Of a DNA stretch of 46,216 bases, positions 1-8,937 are shown in pieces. The stretch's first letter is position 1; every line of letters begins with the position of its first letter. Under the pieces are notes generated by a model. The model searched no databases. It was not told the DNA's origin and saw nothing but the letters and a program-made list of their open reading frames with translations. The DNA comes from an uncultured Aquimarina sp. GTDB lineage: Bacteria > Bacteroidota > Bacteroidia > Flavobacteriales > Flavobacteriaceae. The stretch lies in assembly GCA_938011245.1 (NCBI GenBank), contig CALLUJ010000010.1, positions 1 through 46,216 on the forward strand, written 5' to 3'. A program made the translations under genes and the position numbers.

Positions 1-88
1 TAATATCTGCTAAATATTCTAAACAATCTAAATCCGTCTTAAATTTATCCGTGAAGTCTAAGATGTTTTCTCCTTTAAATAATTCCAT
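1..88 (-). mobile_element. IS1595-like transposase, N-terminal part (runs off window)
   Basis: The minus strand opens with an ATG at 88 and stays open to the window edge, giving 29 residues that begin MELFKGENILDF and continue with an FKTDLDC stretch. I recognise this as the usual N terminus of IS1595/ISXO2-family transposases of Bacteroidota, which precedes a zinc-ribbon domain that would lie outside the window. The element end should fall somewhere in 89-164, but I could not identify a terminal inverted repeat with only one end visible. It ends next to the response regulator gene without disrupting it. Family assignment rests on a short stretch only. Confidence 0.6.
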
Positions 89-164
89 AGAAGACTAATT
101 TAATGATTATAATACAAGTATCTAAGTAAACACCTCTAAAAAACTTTATACTTATTTCAACTAT

Positions 165-869
165 TTATTGCTTAACTACAAGTCTAAATCCTTCTCCGTG
201 AATGTTTAGGATTTCTACATTCTCATCTTGTTTAAGGTATTTTCTTAATTTAGCAATGTACACATCCATACTTCGAGAGGTAAAATAATTATCATCTCTC
301 CATATCTTGGTTAATGCTAATTCCCTCGTCATTAAATCATTTAAATGCAAGGCTAAAAGACGTAATAAATCATTTTCTTTAGGGGATAATTTAACAGCTT
401 CTTCATTTAAATATGACAAAAAGCGTAATTTAGAATTTAAAAAGAAGTTGCCTATTTGAAATTCAAATTGTTTACTTTCTGCTATAGTATCTACTACTTT
501 TCGTTGTAAAATAGCTTTAATTTTCATTAATAACACTTCGCTATCAAATGGTTTATTCAAATAATCATCTGCTCCTACTTGATATCCTTTTAAGACATCT
601 TCTTTAAGTGATTTTGCGGTAAGAAATATAATTGGAACATCTTCGTTTTTTTCTTTAATTTCTTTTGCTAAAGTAAATCCATCTTTATAGGGCATCATAA
701 CATCTAAGATACACAAATCAAAATCCGATCGTTTAAACTTTTCAAACCCTTCCATGCCGTTTTTTGCATGAGTTACTTGGTAATTATTTATGGTAAGATA
801 ATCTTTTAGTATTGTTCCAAAGTTTGGATCATCTTCTACTAAAAGTATTTTTTTCAATTCACTTTCCAT
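165..869 (-). CDS. rprY: OmpR-family response regulator (RprY-like)
   Basis: DNA-binding response regulator of 234 residues, the normal length for the OmpR/PhoB class. The receiver domain (about 6-120) has the acidic pair E12/D13-D14, the phosphoacceptor D56 in CILDVMMP, T84 and the conserved K106 in NKPF. The C-terminal winged-helix domain (about 135-232) ends in the typical GEGFRLV hairpin. It follows the sensor kinase by 7 nt on the same strand, so the two are probably cotranscribed and form a cognate pair. The sequence resembles RprY of Bacteroidota; the symbol is given by resemblance, and its target genes cannot be read from the sequence. Confidence 0.9.
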   Translation of the reverse strand: MESELKKILLVEDDPNFGTILKDYLTINNYQVTHAKNGMEGFEKFKRSDFDLCILDVMMPYKDGFTLAKEIKEKNEDVPIIFLTAKSLKEDVLKGYQVGADDYLNKPFDSEVLLMKIKAILQRKVVDTIAESKQFEFQIGNFFLNSKLRFLSYLNEEAVKLSPKENDLLRLLALHLNDLMTRELALTKIWRDDNYFTSRSMDVYIAKLRKYLKQDENVEILNIHGEGFRLVVKQ

Positions 870-876
870 ATGCTTA

Positions 877-2370
877 TTATATTAGAGGTAATTTAAGAGT
901 AATCTGCGTCCCTTTTCCTTTTTTACTTTCTACAATTATTTTTCCGTGATGATCGTCTAGAATTTGCTTAACATAGGTAAGCCCCAATCCACAACCTTTA
1001 ACATTATGAACGTTTCCTGTAGACTCTCTAAAAAAAACATCAAAAATACTTTTTTGAGATTTTTTTCTAATTCCAACACCATCATCTTTAATCCTCAATA
1101 TAATACTATTTTTGTTATTTTCCGATTTTATGTTAATTTTTGGAGGATTTTTACTGTATTTTAACGAATTATCAATAATATTTATTATTGTAGAGACTAA
1201 ATTAGATTGATTTCCTAAAACATTTGCTTTTTCGGCATTTAATTCGAGTTTTATATTTGCTTCTGTTTTTTTTATTTGTGAATCCAATTTGGAAATGGCT
1301 TCTTTTACTATAGCGTGAAAATTTTCACTTTTTTTGGATGTATTAAATTCCCCTTTTCCTAACCGTGATATTTGCAAAACATTTTCTACTTGTGCATGTA
1401 TTCTTCGGTTCTCTTCATCTATCATGTTCAAGTAATTCTCTCTCATCGTTTCATCATTAACAACTTTAGGGTTACGTATAAAGTCTAATGCTAGTTTAAT
1501 TGTTGCAATAGGGGTTTTTAATTCATGTGTCATATTATTAATAAAATCAGTTTTAATTTCTGAAACATTACGTTGTTTATCTAACAATTTATACGCATAG
1601 AAAAAAGTAGCCATAATTACTAGAGATAGCATTACCGAAAGGATTATCATCAGAGAAATCGATTTTATTACAAATGCCTTTTTCCCTGTAAATATTACTA
1701 CTAGTTTATAATCGATTTCATCTGAGTTTTCAAAAATATTTGCTCTATAAACATTTTTCTTGGAATATTTAAATTCTTTTGATCTTACTGGGGTTAGCAT
1801 TCCATTTCTGTATATGGCAAATTGATATGGAATATTAACATTGTTTTTTGTTAATTTATGTCTTAAATGAAATTCTATTTGATGTTTATTTACTCTTTTT
1901 GTTGTTGGTAGTTTTTGAGTAAATTCTGAAATTAACGATTGATATAACGAATATTCATAATCTGAAGTTGTAGATAATGCTAATGCACTATGGTGTTTTA
2001 ATTTTAGACAATTAATAATAGTGTCGCTTTTTACAGCATTAACTACACTATCTAAAGCTAATTTAATATTTGAATGAAGTTCTTCTTCATTCACTTTTTC
2101 TACCCCTACATCGTAAGCACATATGTTACTAAAAATATTATCCTTTTTACTTAAGCGCTCCGATGCTTTTTTTAAAACATCAAAATTGCGTAAAAACTCT
2201 TGATTTTCTATTTTACTAGTTGCAGATTTTAATGCTTGTTTTACATTTAAATCAAAATGCCTTTCGTTGCCTTTATAAGCATCCGCTATAAGATACCCTT
2301 GCAAACAAATAATTCCTGCAAGCGAACTTGTCATTAATACTATAAGTAATCCAAAAAAGCGTTGCTTCAT
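877..2370 (-). CDS. rprX: Membrane sensor histidine kinase (RprX-like)
   Basis: Sensor kinase of 497 residues. An N-terminal membrane segment (about 5-28) and a second one (about 233-260) bracket a periplasmic sensor region of roughly 200 residues with no domain I recognise. The dimerisation/phosphoacceptor motif is MTHELKTP with H282, followed by an N-box (NIIDNSLKYS), a G1 box (DDGVGI) and a G2 box (GCGLGL), so the HATPase domain is complete. It precedes the response regulator by 7 nt. The gene lies 61 nt downstream of coaE, so it could be read from the same transcript or from its own promoter. Confidence 0.9.
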   Translation of the reverse strand: MKQRFFGLLIVLMTSSLAGIICLQGYLIADAYKGNERHFDLNVKQALKSATSKIENQEFLRNFDVLKKASERLSKKDNIFSNICAYDVGVEKVNEEELHSNIKLALDSVVNAVKSDTIINCLKLKHHSALALSTTSDYEYSLYQSLISEFTQKLPTTKRVNKHQIEFHLRHKLTKNNVNIPYQFAIYRNGMLTPVRSKEFKYSKKNVYRANIFENSDEIDYKLVVIFTGKKAFVIKSISLMIILSVMLSLVIMATFFYAYKLLDKQRNVSEIKTDFINNMTHELKTPIATIKLALDFIRNPKVVNDETMRENYLNMIDEENRRIHAQVENVLQISRLGKGEFNTSKKSENFHAIVKEAISKLDSQIKKTEANIKLELNAEKANVLGNQSNLVSTIINIIDNSLKYSKNPPKINIKSENNKNSIILRIKDDGVGIRKKSQKSIFDVFFRESTGNVHNVKGCGLGLTYVKQILDDHHGKIIVESKKGKGTQITLKLPLI

Positions 2371-2431
2371 TTGTCAAAAATACAGCTTTAGATATCCGAT
2401 TAATTCTGTTTAACCAAATGTTAACAAGTAA

Positions 2432-3013
2432 TCAATTTTTCAATAATAATTCGAATATTTCTTTAACTTTTTTTTGAGTTTTTAACTTATTCGTATTACA
2501 AATTATATAGTCTGATAGTGGTGTTTTAACATCATCAGTCCACTGATTTTTTATTCTATTTTTTACAGATAAGACATCTACATTATCTCTTTTTATTACT
2601 CTTCGAATTCTAATATCTTCTGGTGCCGTTACAAGAATAACTACATCACAATGTTTATAGCTTTCAGTTTCAAATAAAATTGCAGATTCTTTAACTACAA
2701 AAACAGCTTTTTGCTGAGCGTACCATTCTTTAAAATGAATAGCTACGGCTGGATGTACTATAGCGTTTAGTTTTTGTAATTTTTCTTTGTTTAAAAACAC
2801 TTGAGACGAAATAAACGTTCTGTTTAAAACACCTTTATCTAAATAAGCTTCTTTTCCAAAAAGTTGAATTATAGCTTTAATGATTGTTGGTTCTGAAATC
2901 ATTATTTTTTTTGCTTCTTCGTCTGATATATATGTAGGAATCCCTAATTCTTTAAACATTGAACTTACCAATGTTTTTCCACTTCCTATACCTCCTGTAA
3001 GACCTACTATCAT
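2432..3013 (-). CDS. coaE: Dephospho-CoA kinase
   Basis: CoaE phosphorylates the 3'-hydroxyl of dephospho-CoA with ATP, the last step of coenzyme A synthesis, in the cytoplasm. The 193-residue product starts MIVGLTGGIGSGKT with the P-loop at residues 7-14. It then shows the family's lid and CoA-binding region, with VHPAV, KESAILFE and VILVTAP blocks. Length is normal for bacterial CoaE. Its ATG overlaps the stop of the YbbR-like gene by one base (TAATG), which points to translational coupling. Confidence 0.93.
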   Translation of the reverse strand: MIVGLTGGIGSGKTLVSSMFKELGIPTYISDEEAKKIMISEPTIIKAIIQLFGKEAYLDKGVLNRTFISSQVFLNKEKLQKLNAIVHPAVAIHFKEWYAQQKAVFVVKESAILFETESYKHCDVVILVTAPEDIRIRRVIKRDNVDVLSVKNRIKNQWTDDVKTPLSDYIICNTNKLKTQKKVKEIFELLLKN

Positions 3014-4005
3014 TATTTAATAACTATATATTGAACTTCTTTTTCGGATAATCTAGCATTAAAAACTAGTTTTGGAATATTATTTAACTTCAAGCTTAAT
3101 GTATTACTGTCTAGACTAGCTTCACTAAGATCTACTATCACACTAAAATCACTTGCTTTTAGTTTAGGGTAATCTTTTAACGCTACACCAAAAACTACTG
3201 TAACTTCTTTAGGAAAAAGTTGTACGCGCTGCTTAATTGGAACATTTAATATTCTTATAGGAAGTAAAAATTCCCCTTCGGTAAGCTTATCAACTTTTAT
3301 AGATACAGGGATTTTATTTTGTTCTATTTTTAATTGTTTCAAATTTTTATTATTCTGTAAACTTATAAAACCTTCATAATCTTTATTTACATTGGATAGT
3401 TTTAACTTTTTAGTACTTATAAATTTTAAAGTATCTAAAACAGTTTCTGGACCAAACACTTTTATTTTCTTTACAGGAGTTTCTACCCCTTTAATAGAGG
3501 TATATCCCAAAGCGTATCCTATCTTATTAATAATCTTAATAGGTATTTGTTTGGATACTATTTTACTATACTTAATATTAAGCGTATCTTTTGATGCATA
3601 AGTAATTTTACCTTCATAATTTAAACTCGACTTAAAAACATTAAGCATTTTATTCCCTGTAAAATAAGCTTCGGAAGCCGATTTAATGGTTGCCTTTCTC
3701 GGATCCAATCGTAATGTATTCCCAAACATATAAAATCGTAATAGTTGAAAACCATTCCCTTCTAATAGTAATGAAATAGAAGAATCGCTACTGGGCTCTA
3801 TTAGCTGTTCTGCGTCATTTTTAATATACTCTATAGAAAAATTAATCTCTTTGCTATAATTTTTAGAAAATTGAAGGGCAAACCATAAAAATGCTGTAAA
3901 TACTAAAAAAAATAAATATGTTTTTACATTTTTATTAATATTTACTTTTTTATTAGGCTGTATATTAAACAGTTTAATTTTTGAAAAAAAGTTTTGGAAA
4001 CGCAT
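3013..4005 (-). CDS. YbbR-like membrane-anchored protein
   Basis: A protein of 330 residues with one N-terminal transmembrane segment (about residues 27-46, YLFFLVFTAFLWFALQ) and a long extracytoplasmic beta-rich region. The region shows YbbR-type repeats, for example the IPIKIINKIGYALGYTSIKGV block followed by a VKVFGP-like motif. In Firmicutes YbbR/CdaR regulates the diadenylate cyclase CdaA; whether that holds here is unknown. The open frame begins with GTG at 4008, but the next codon at 4005 is ATG and is chosen. The start lies inside the upstream glycosyltransferase gene (32-nt overlap), and the stop overlaps coaE, so the three genes are tightly coupled. Confidence 0.85.
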   Translation of the reverse strand: MRFQNFFSKIKLFNIQPNKKVNINKNVKTYLFFLVFTAFLWFALQFSKNYSKEINFSIEYIKNDAEQLIEPSSDSSISLLLEGNGFQLLRFYMFGNTLRLDPRKATIKSASEAYFTGNKMLNVFKSSLNYEGKITYASKDTLNIKYSKIVSKQIPIKIINKIGYALGYTSIKGVETPVKKIKVFGPETVLDTLKFISTKKLKLSNVNKDYEGFISLQNNKNLKQLKIEQNKIPVSIKVDKLTEGEFLLPIRILNVPIKQRVQLFPKEVTVVFGVALKDYPKLKASDFSVIVDLSEASLDSNTLSLKLNNIPKLVFNARLSEKEVQYIVIK

Positions 4006-4975
4006 CACTTGGTTTTTTTTTAAGCCAGTTAATTTTTATCGTGGATTCTAAAAACCCTTTTCCATATCCGTAAAATTGAATAGCCATAGCCCAAACACTC
4101 ATTACCCCAATGGTAATGCTTTTATACTGAAAGCTTGCCATAATAAATAACACAAATACATATATTAAATATAAATCAATCCAAAGATAATATCTAAAAA
4201 TCGAAAGCACCAAACTCATTACAAAGCCTAAACTAAATATAGTAGGAAACCAATAAGTAATTTTTCCACTTCCTTTGTGCCAATTATTTAAAATAGGCCT
4301 GCACTTCCCAAATTTAGTAACTTGGAGTAAAAATTTTCTCCAAGAAATTCTTCGTTTATGAAATACTTCTACTTTAGAAAAAAGTGCTGTTTTAAAGCCT
4401 AAATCCCATAAACGCATACTTAAATCAGGATCTTCTCCTGGATGAATATTCCCAAAGCCTTTCGAAGACTCAAATGCTTTTTTAGAAATTCCTAAATTAA
4501 AGCTTCTAGGTTGAAACTTTCCTAATTGCTCTCCTGCTCCTCTAATTCCTCCTGTTGTTAAAAAAGATGTCATCGCAAAATTAATTGCTTTTTGTACACC
4601 TGTAAAAGATTGATGGGCTGTATCCACTCCTCCAAAACAATCTACATAATTGTTATTCAATGCTTTTTCCACTTCTGCAAGATAATTTGAAGGTAATATA
4701 ACATCGCTATCTAACACTAAGAAATAGTTTCCTCTAGCTTGTTTCATCCCATAATTCCTACTATCCCCTGGGCCAGAATTAGGTTTAAAATAATATTTAA
4801 TGTTTAACTTTTCTTTAAAAGAATCAATAATATGTACTGAAGTGTCTGTAGAACCATCTTCAACAATCACAATTTCATATTCTTTATTATACTCTAGTTT
4901 TGCCATACTCTCTAAAAGCTCTTGAACTTCTACTGGCCGGTTATATACAGGAATTATAAAAGAAAAATAAAACAT
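3974..4975 (-). CDS. Family 2 glycosyltransferase, membrane-associated
   Basis: A GT-A fold glycosyltransferase of 333 residues. Visible landmarks are the N-terminal IIPVYNR, D40 in the VEDGSTD motif, a GPGDSRNYG nucleotide-sugar loop, the metal-binding D89-S90-D91, and a PGEDPDLSMRL segment that matches the family's ED motif. Two or three hydrophobic helices (about 240-305) would hold it to the inner membrane. The sugar and acceptor cannot be told. It overlaps the YbbR-like gene, so it leads the operon. Its start codon lies inside a 19-bp inverted repeat described separately. Confidence 0.9.
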   Translation of the reverse strand: MFYFSFIIPVYNRPVEVQELLESMAKLEYNKEYEIVIVEDGSTDTSVHIIDSFKEKLNIKYYFKPNSGPGDSRNYGMKQARGNYFLVLDSDVILPSNYLAEVEKALNNNYVDCFGGVDTAHQSFTGVQKAINFAMTSFLTTGGIRGAGEQLGKFQPRSFNLGISKKAFESSKGFGNIHPGEDPDLSMRLWDLGFKTALFSKVEVFHKRRISWRKFLLQVTKFGKCRPILNNWHKGSGKITYWFPTIFSLGFVMSLVLSIFRYYLWIDLYLIYVFVLFIMASFQYKSITIGVMSVWAMAIQFYGYGKGFLESTIKINWLKKKPSDAFPKLFFKN

Positions 4976-5018
4976 GGGTATTACATAAATTAATTAAGCT
5001 AATTTATGTAATACCCAT
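4974..5018 (-). terminator. Inverted repeat: likely terminator that contains the glycosyltransferase start codon
   Basis: A perfect 19-bp stem pairs 4974-4992 with 5000-5018 around a 7-nt loop. On the minus strand it follows the DUF1501 stop by 28 nt and is followed by a T-rich run, as an intrinsic terminator would be. That T-rich run is also the first codons of the glycosyltransferase, whose ATG sits at the base of the stem. The hairpin may therefore also control translation of that gene. Confidence 0.7.
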
Positions 5019-5045
5019 TAAAGTTATAGTAATTAAATTATAAAT

Positions 5046-6689
5046 TTACTGAAGCATTATCTTCCCGCTAAAGGACTTGCTTCCGGAAACCACTCTATAA
5101 ATATATACGTCTTGATTTAAGAAATTAGAACTTACATCGGTGATAAGATTAAATTTGTGCTCCCCTTCGGAAAGTATTCCATTTTTAACATTTGCAACAT
5201 AAGAGCCTGTTAACGAATATAACGAAATATCTACTTGGCTAGTTTCTACTTGAGTTAGTATTAAAACAGTATTGTTATTTTGTACTACAATTTCTACTCT
5301 AGATCTTTTGTTATTACTTCCTTCTAAAATATCGGTTATAGTACCAGAATCGTCATTAACTTGTTTACATGACAAACCTAAATCTTGAGGCGCTAAAGTA
5401 CTATCCAACAATGCCTCGTCTACCGCTCCATTATCTATACACAGCCACTCTTTTAATACCGAAGCATATACCTCTCTAAAGTCTGTTTTAAATTTTAAAT
5501 TTCCAACAGGATCTAAATCATTTAAATCTGGATGCTGTCCTACAAATCCATTTTCTTCTAAGGCTGGTCCAAAAAATAATATTGGGGCTGCTTGCCCATG
5601 ATCTGTACCATTAGAGCCATTTTCTTCTGCTCTACGACCAAATTCCGAAATACTCATTGCCAGCACTTCCTTATCCCTGTTAACCGTTTTTAAATCTTCA
5701 AAAAACAATTTTATATTTTTAGAAACTTCTTCCCAAAGTTCTGTATGCGTTTCTGCTTGATTGGCATGGGTATCAAAACCATCTACACTTACCATATACA
5801 CTTTAGTACCTAAGTTTCCTTTAATCATTCGAGATACAATAGCTAATTGTCTTCCTATTCCATTATCTGAAAATTCTACAGAATTATTAGCTGTATTATA
5901 AGCGTCCGAGATAGTTTTTGCGTAAGTAAAAGTATTATTGGTCACACTTCTTAAATAAGCTAAACGCTCTCCGTAAGTACAATCGGGCAAATCTGTAAGA
6001 CTATGTCTAGCCCCTGATTCTCCTATACGTTCTAACTCTTCTGGGTTAGATACTGTAAGTGCATAATTACTTACACCTCTTCCATCAAAAATTAAATTAC
6101 CAATGCTCCCTATTTGTATTGCTGCGGGGACTTCTGGTGGGTTTAACAGAAAATCTGGATGTAAGCCCTCATAGTATCTTCCTAAAAAACCAGAATCTTC
6201 TTCTTCTTTTAAATCGGTACTTGCCCATATATTAGAAGATTTAAAATGAGATAAATCCTGCCCTTCGTAACCTACTCCATGCACTACTTTCATTCCTCCC
6301 TCTCCCCACAAACCTTGTAGTTCTTTCATAGCAGGGGGTATTCCAAAATCATCACTTAACTTATATATCTCGTTCTTTTTATAATGTAGTGTAGGTCTAT
6401 AGTTGGCATAAGTATCGAAGTCATAAATAGGAATTATAGTATTTAACCCATCGTTTCCTCCTTTGAGACGAACCAATACTAATATACGATCGGAATCTGC
6501 TTCTGATATAGCTTGTGTTAGCTTTGAAGGTGTTGAAGCCGTAATATTTGCATTCCCTAATAGCATACTGCCTCCTCCTGCTAAGCCTAATGCTTGCAGG
6601 AAAGATCTTCTACTCCATCGTTCGTGTTCCTGATTGTGAATATCGGCTTTTGTTGTGCCTGTTTTTGATTGTTTATGAATAGTACACAT
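5046..6689 (-). CDS. DUF1501 exported protein with Tat signal and type IX sorting domain
   Basis: A DUF1501 (sulfatase-like, alkaline-phosphatase superfamily relative) protein of 547 residues. The N terminus carries a twin-arginine motif, SRRSFLQALGLAGGG, with R27-R28, so export in folded form is expected. The body has the family blocks RLKGGNDGLNT, GFDTHANQ and SISEFGRR followed by GTDHGQAAP. The last about 90 residues form a type A type IX secretion sorting domain, ending in YIYRVVSGSKSFSGKIMLQ. The protein should thus reach the cell surface or medium. It follows the DUF1800 gene by 6 nt; the two families usually occur as a pair. The biochemical function is not established. Confidence 0.88.
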   Translation of the reverse strand: MCTIHKQSKTGTTKADIHNQEHERWSRRSFLQALGLAGGGSMLLGNANITASTPSKLTQAISEADSDRILVLVRLKGGNDGLNTIIPIYDFDTYANYRPTLHYKKNEIYKLSDDFGIPPAMKELQGLWGEGGMKVVHGVGYEGQDLSHFKSSNIWASTDLKEEEDSGFLGRYYEGLHPDFLLNPPEVPAAIQIGSIGNLIFDGRGVSNYALTVSNPEELERIGESGARHSLTDLPDCTYGERLAYLRSVTNNTFTYAKTISDAYNTANNSVEFSDNGIGRQLAIVSRMIKGNLGTKVYMVSVDGFDTHANQAETHTELWEEVSKNIKLFFEDLKTVNRDKEVLAMSISEFGRRAEENGSNGTDHGQAAPILFFGPALEENGFVGQHPDLNDLDPVGNLKFKTDFREVYASVLKEWLCIDNGAVDEALLDSTLAPQDLGLSCKQVNDDSGTITDILEGSNNKRSRVEIVVQNNNTVLILTQVETSQVDISLYSLTGSYVANVKNGILSEGEHKFNLITDVSSNFLNQDVYIYRVVSGSKSFSGKIMLQ

Positions 6690-6695
6690 AAGCTT

Positions 6696-8153
6696 TTATT
6701 TTAATTGAAATTCAGGTAAACGAATAATATAATTTAACAATAGTACCACTTGGAAGGGGACTCTATCAAAATCCAAACTCCAAGTGCCATCGGTAAAATA
6801 ATCGCACGGAATAGAATCTGTTTTAAATACATCTATAGCATCTTGATAATTTTCTGGAGTATTTAAACCTTTTGGTAATAAAGTATCTATAATAGCAGGA
6901 ACTACTACGTTTATATCTGCACTATTATTTGATGCTTCTTTAGCAAAATCTCTTAACTTTTCACGATTCCCTGCTTTTCGATTCCAAACTCTCCAAACAT
7001 AATTGGTTATTGTATCCCATCTCCCTGTAATGGTACTTGTGTTAATCCAATCGTAATCTCCTTGCCAGCCCGCTACATCTACAGGTTGAAAATACGATTG
7101 TCCTAAATTTCCAGTTTGCCAATATAAATTAAGCATATTATCCTGTTCTAAAGGAAACCCCGTAGTCTTATAAAAATGCATATTAAGATCGTAAGGGCTT
7201 TTTATTAATGTCGAAATAGATTTGTCGTCAAAAAAGTGTTCACTCTTGAACAATTTTCTTAATATAGGTTCTATCTCAAAATCTACTTCAAAATCTTTGG
7301 CTAATTCTTTTATTATGGTTGTATTTATTTCAGGACTTATAAAATATCTGTATAATTTTGTAACAATAAATTCGGCTATTAATGGTCCTTTTTCTTCAAA
7401 AAGAATATCTATAGCATCGTTATAATCCCAAGGTCCTGTTTTTCCAAAAATAGTTTTATCCGAATCGTTAAATGTCCGAATATCAAATTCAATTGGTTCA
7501 CAAAATGCTCCTTTATTATACCCTGTTAAAGCTTTAGCAGTTTCTTCAATGTCTTTTTGTGTATAGCCATTATTTTCTCCTAAGGTAAATAACTCATATA
7601 ATTCTCGTGCGTAATTTTCATTAGGCTTATTCTTTTTATTAGATTTGCCATTTAAATACCTAAGCATTGCATTAGTTAAACCTATTTTACGTACAAAATC
7701 TTTAAAATTACCAAGAGCATAAACTTGTAACGTATTATAATATTCAAACATATAGCTTGAGCAGTTATATACTGTATGTTGGGTTACAAAATGATTATGC
7801 CAAAACAAAGTAAGGTTATCTCTTAAACCGTTATTTAATAAATCGCTTACGCATTGTGCATATAACTCTCTCTTATTGGCATTGTTTGTTTCATCGAAAT
7901 CAAAACCTTCGGATTCTAATTGTTTTTTACCCTTTCCTGCCCAAATAGGTGCTGCTGTTGGTGCTAAGTTTTTGGCTTCGTCTACAATAAGGTCTACCAC
8001 TTCTTCTGGAGGTTTAGTAATCACTATATCAATCATAGCTGGTGAAACCCCAAAACAAAGCCGTCTGTAAAGATGCCTTACTTTTTGAGCATCCCACTTA
8101 TTTGAAGAGGATGGCACAAAAACTTTAAGAGAACTGGTATTACAATTTTCCAT
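6696..8153 (-). CDS. DUF1800 family protein
   Basis: A 485-residue DUF1800 protein. Diagnostic blocks are HLYRRLCFG (28-35, usually HLLRRAGFG), LTLFWHNHF (about 115-122), and NENYARELYELFTLGENNGYT followed by an ALTG motif. No convincing signal peptide is visible at the chosen ATG, unlike many relatives. It precedes the DUF1501 gene by 6 nt and is almost certainly cotranscribed with it. DUF1800/DUF1501 pairs are widespread in Bacteroidota, Planctomycetota and Proteobacteria, with no settled function. Confidence 0.88.
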   Translation of the reverse strand: MENCNTSSLKVFVPSSSNKWDAQKVRHLYRRLCFGVSPAMIDIVITKPPEEVVDLIVDEAKNLAPTAAPIWAGKGKKQLESEGFDFDETNNANKRELYAQCVSDLLNNGLRDNLTLFWHNHFVTQHTVYNCSSYMFEYYNTLQVYALGNFKDFVRKIGLTNAMLRYLNGKSNKKNKPNENYARELYELFTLGENNGYTQKDIEETAKALTGYNKGAFCEPIEFDIRTFNDSDKTIFGKTGPWDYNDAIDILFEEKGPLIAEFIVTKLYRYFISPEINTTIIKELAKDFEVDFEIEPILRKLFKSEHFFDDKSISTLIKSPYDLNMHFYKTTGFPLEQDNMLNLYWQTGNLGQSYFQPVDVAGWQGDYDWINTSTITGRWDTITNYVWRVWNRKAGNREKLRDFAKEASNNSADINVVVPAIIDTLLPKGLNTPENYQDAIDVFKTDSIPCDYFTDGTWSLDFDRVPFQVVLLLNYIIRLPEFQLK

Positions 8154-8303
8154 AGGATTCTAATTTGAAACAAATAAGCGTTAGAAATATTAATTTGATT
8201 TGTTATTTATTAACGCTTTAATTTACAAATTATTTCCTAAAAGAGTTCTATTAATAACATTTTAACACCTTTATTTATATGTAATTCAAAATATCGCACA
8301 AAT

Positions 8304-8933
8304 CTATTTTGACAAAACAATACATTTTTCTAACACTCGAAGTGATTTATATTCCCAATTTTGTTTAATAAATAAAAGTGTTTTTTCTGTATAAAATATT
8401 ACGTGAGTTGGATCGTTTTTATACCACCAATTTTCAAAATTAGTTGCATGACTGTAAATACTTGTTTTTAAAATTAATTTCCCATTAGATTTTAATAAAG
8501 TATTAAGCAAATTAAAACTTTTATTAGCGTTATAAAAATGTTCTACCACTTCGCAACTTGTAATATAATTATATGTTTTTTGAAGTAATGATTCATCTTT
8601 AAAATAAACAGGATCGTACCCCTCTATTGTATAACCCTTTTGCTCTAACACATATTTAACTATAGCTGTTTTTCCGCATCCAAAATCAAGACCATTTGCT
8701 TTTTTTGGAAAATATTTTTCAACTACTTCTACAATAGGCTTTACAAAGTTTTGATATCTAATATCTAAAACATCATCACTATGCAAGTCATAACGCCCTT
8801 TTTCTTCTAAAGGGTTTAAATGGAATGAAGGATGTAACAGTATTGCATCACAATTAAGACATAAATAAAAAGCTCTTTTCTTATATTCAGAAAAGAGCTT
8901 AGTTCTATTGGATGTACAAAGAGAACAATTCAT
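8304..8933 (-). CDS. Class I SAM-dependent methyltransferase with N-terminal zinc ribbon
   Basis: A 209-residue methyltransferase. The N terminus has two CxxC pairs (C3/C6 and C25/C28) that suggest a small zinc ribbon. The SAM-binding motif I is LDFGCG (82-87), followed by the acidic motif II position in IEGYDPVY. A late LLKSNGKLILKTS block matches motif post-II/III of the Methyltransf_23 type. The substrate is not evident. It starts 4 nt after the DUF349 gene and is probably in the same transcript. Confidence 0.85.
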   Translation of the reverse strand: MNCSLCTSNRTKLFSEYKKRAFYLCLNCDAILLHPSFHLNPLEEKGRYDLHSDDVLDIRYQNFVKPIVEVVEKYFPKKANGLDFGCGKTAIVKYVLEQKGYTIEGYDPVYFKDESLLQKTYNYITSCEVVEHFYNANKSFNLLNTLLKSNGKLILKTSIYSHATNFENWWYKNDPTHVIFYTEKTLLFIKQNWEYKSLRVLEKCIVLSK

Positions 8934-8937
8934 TTAA

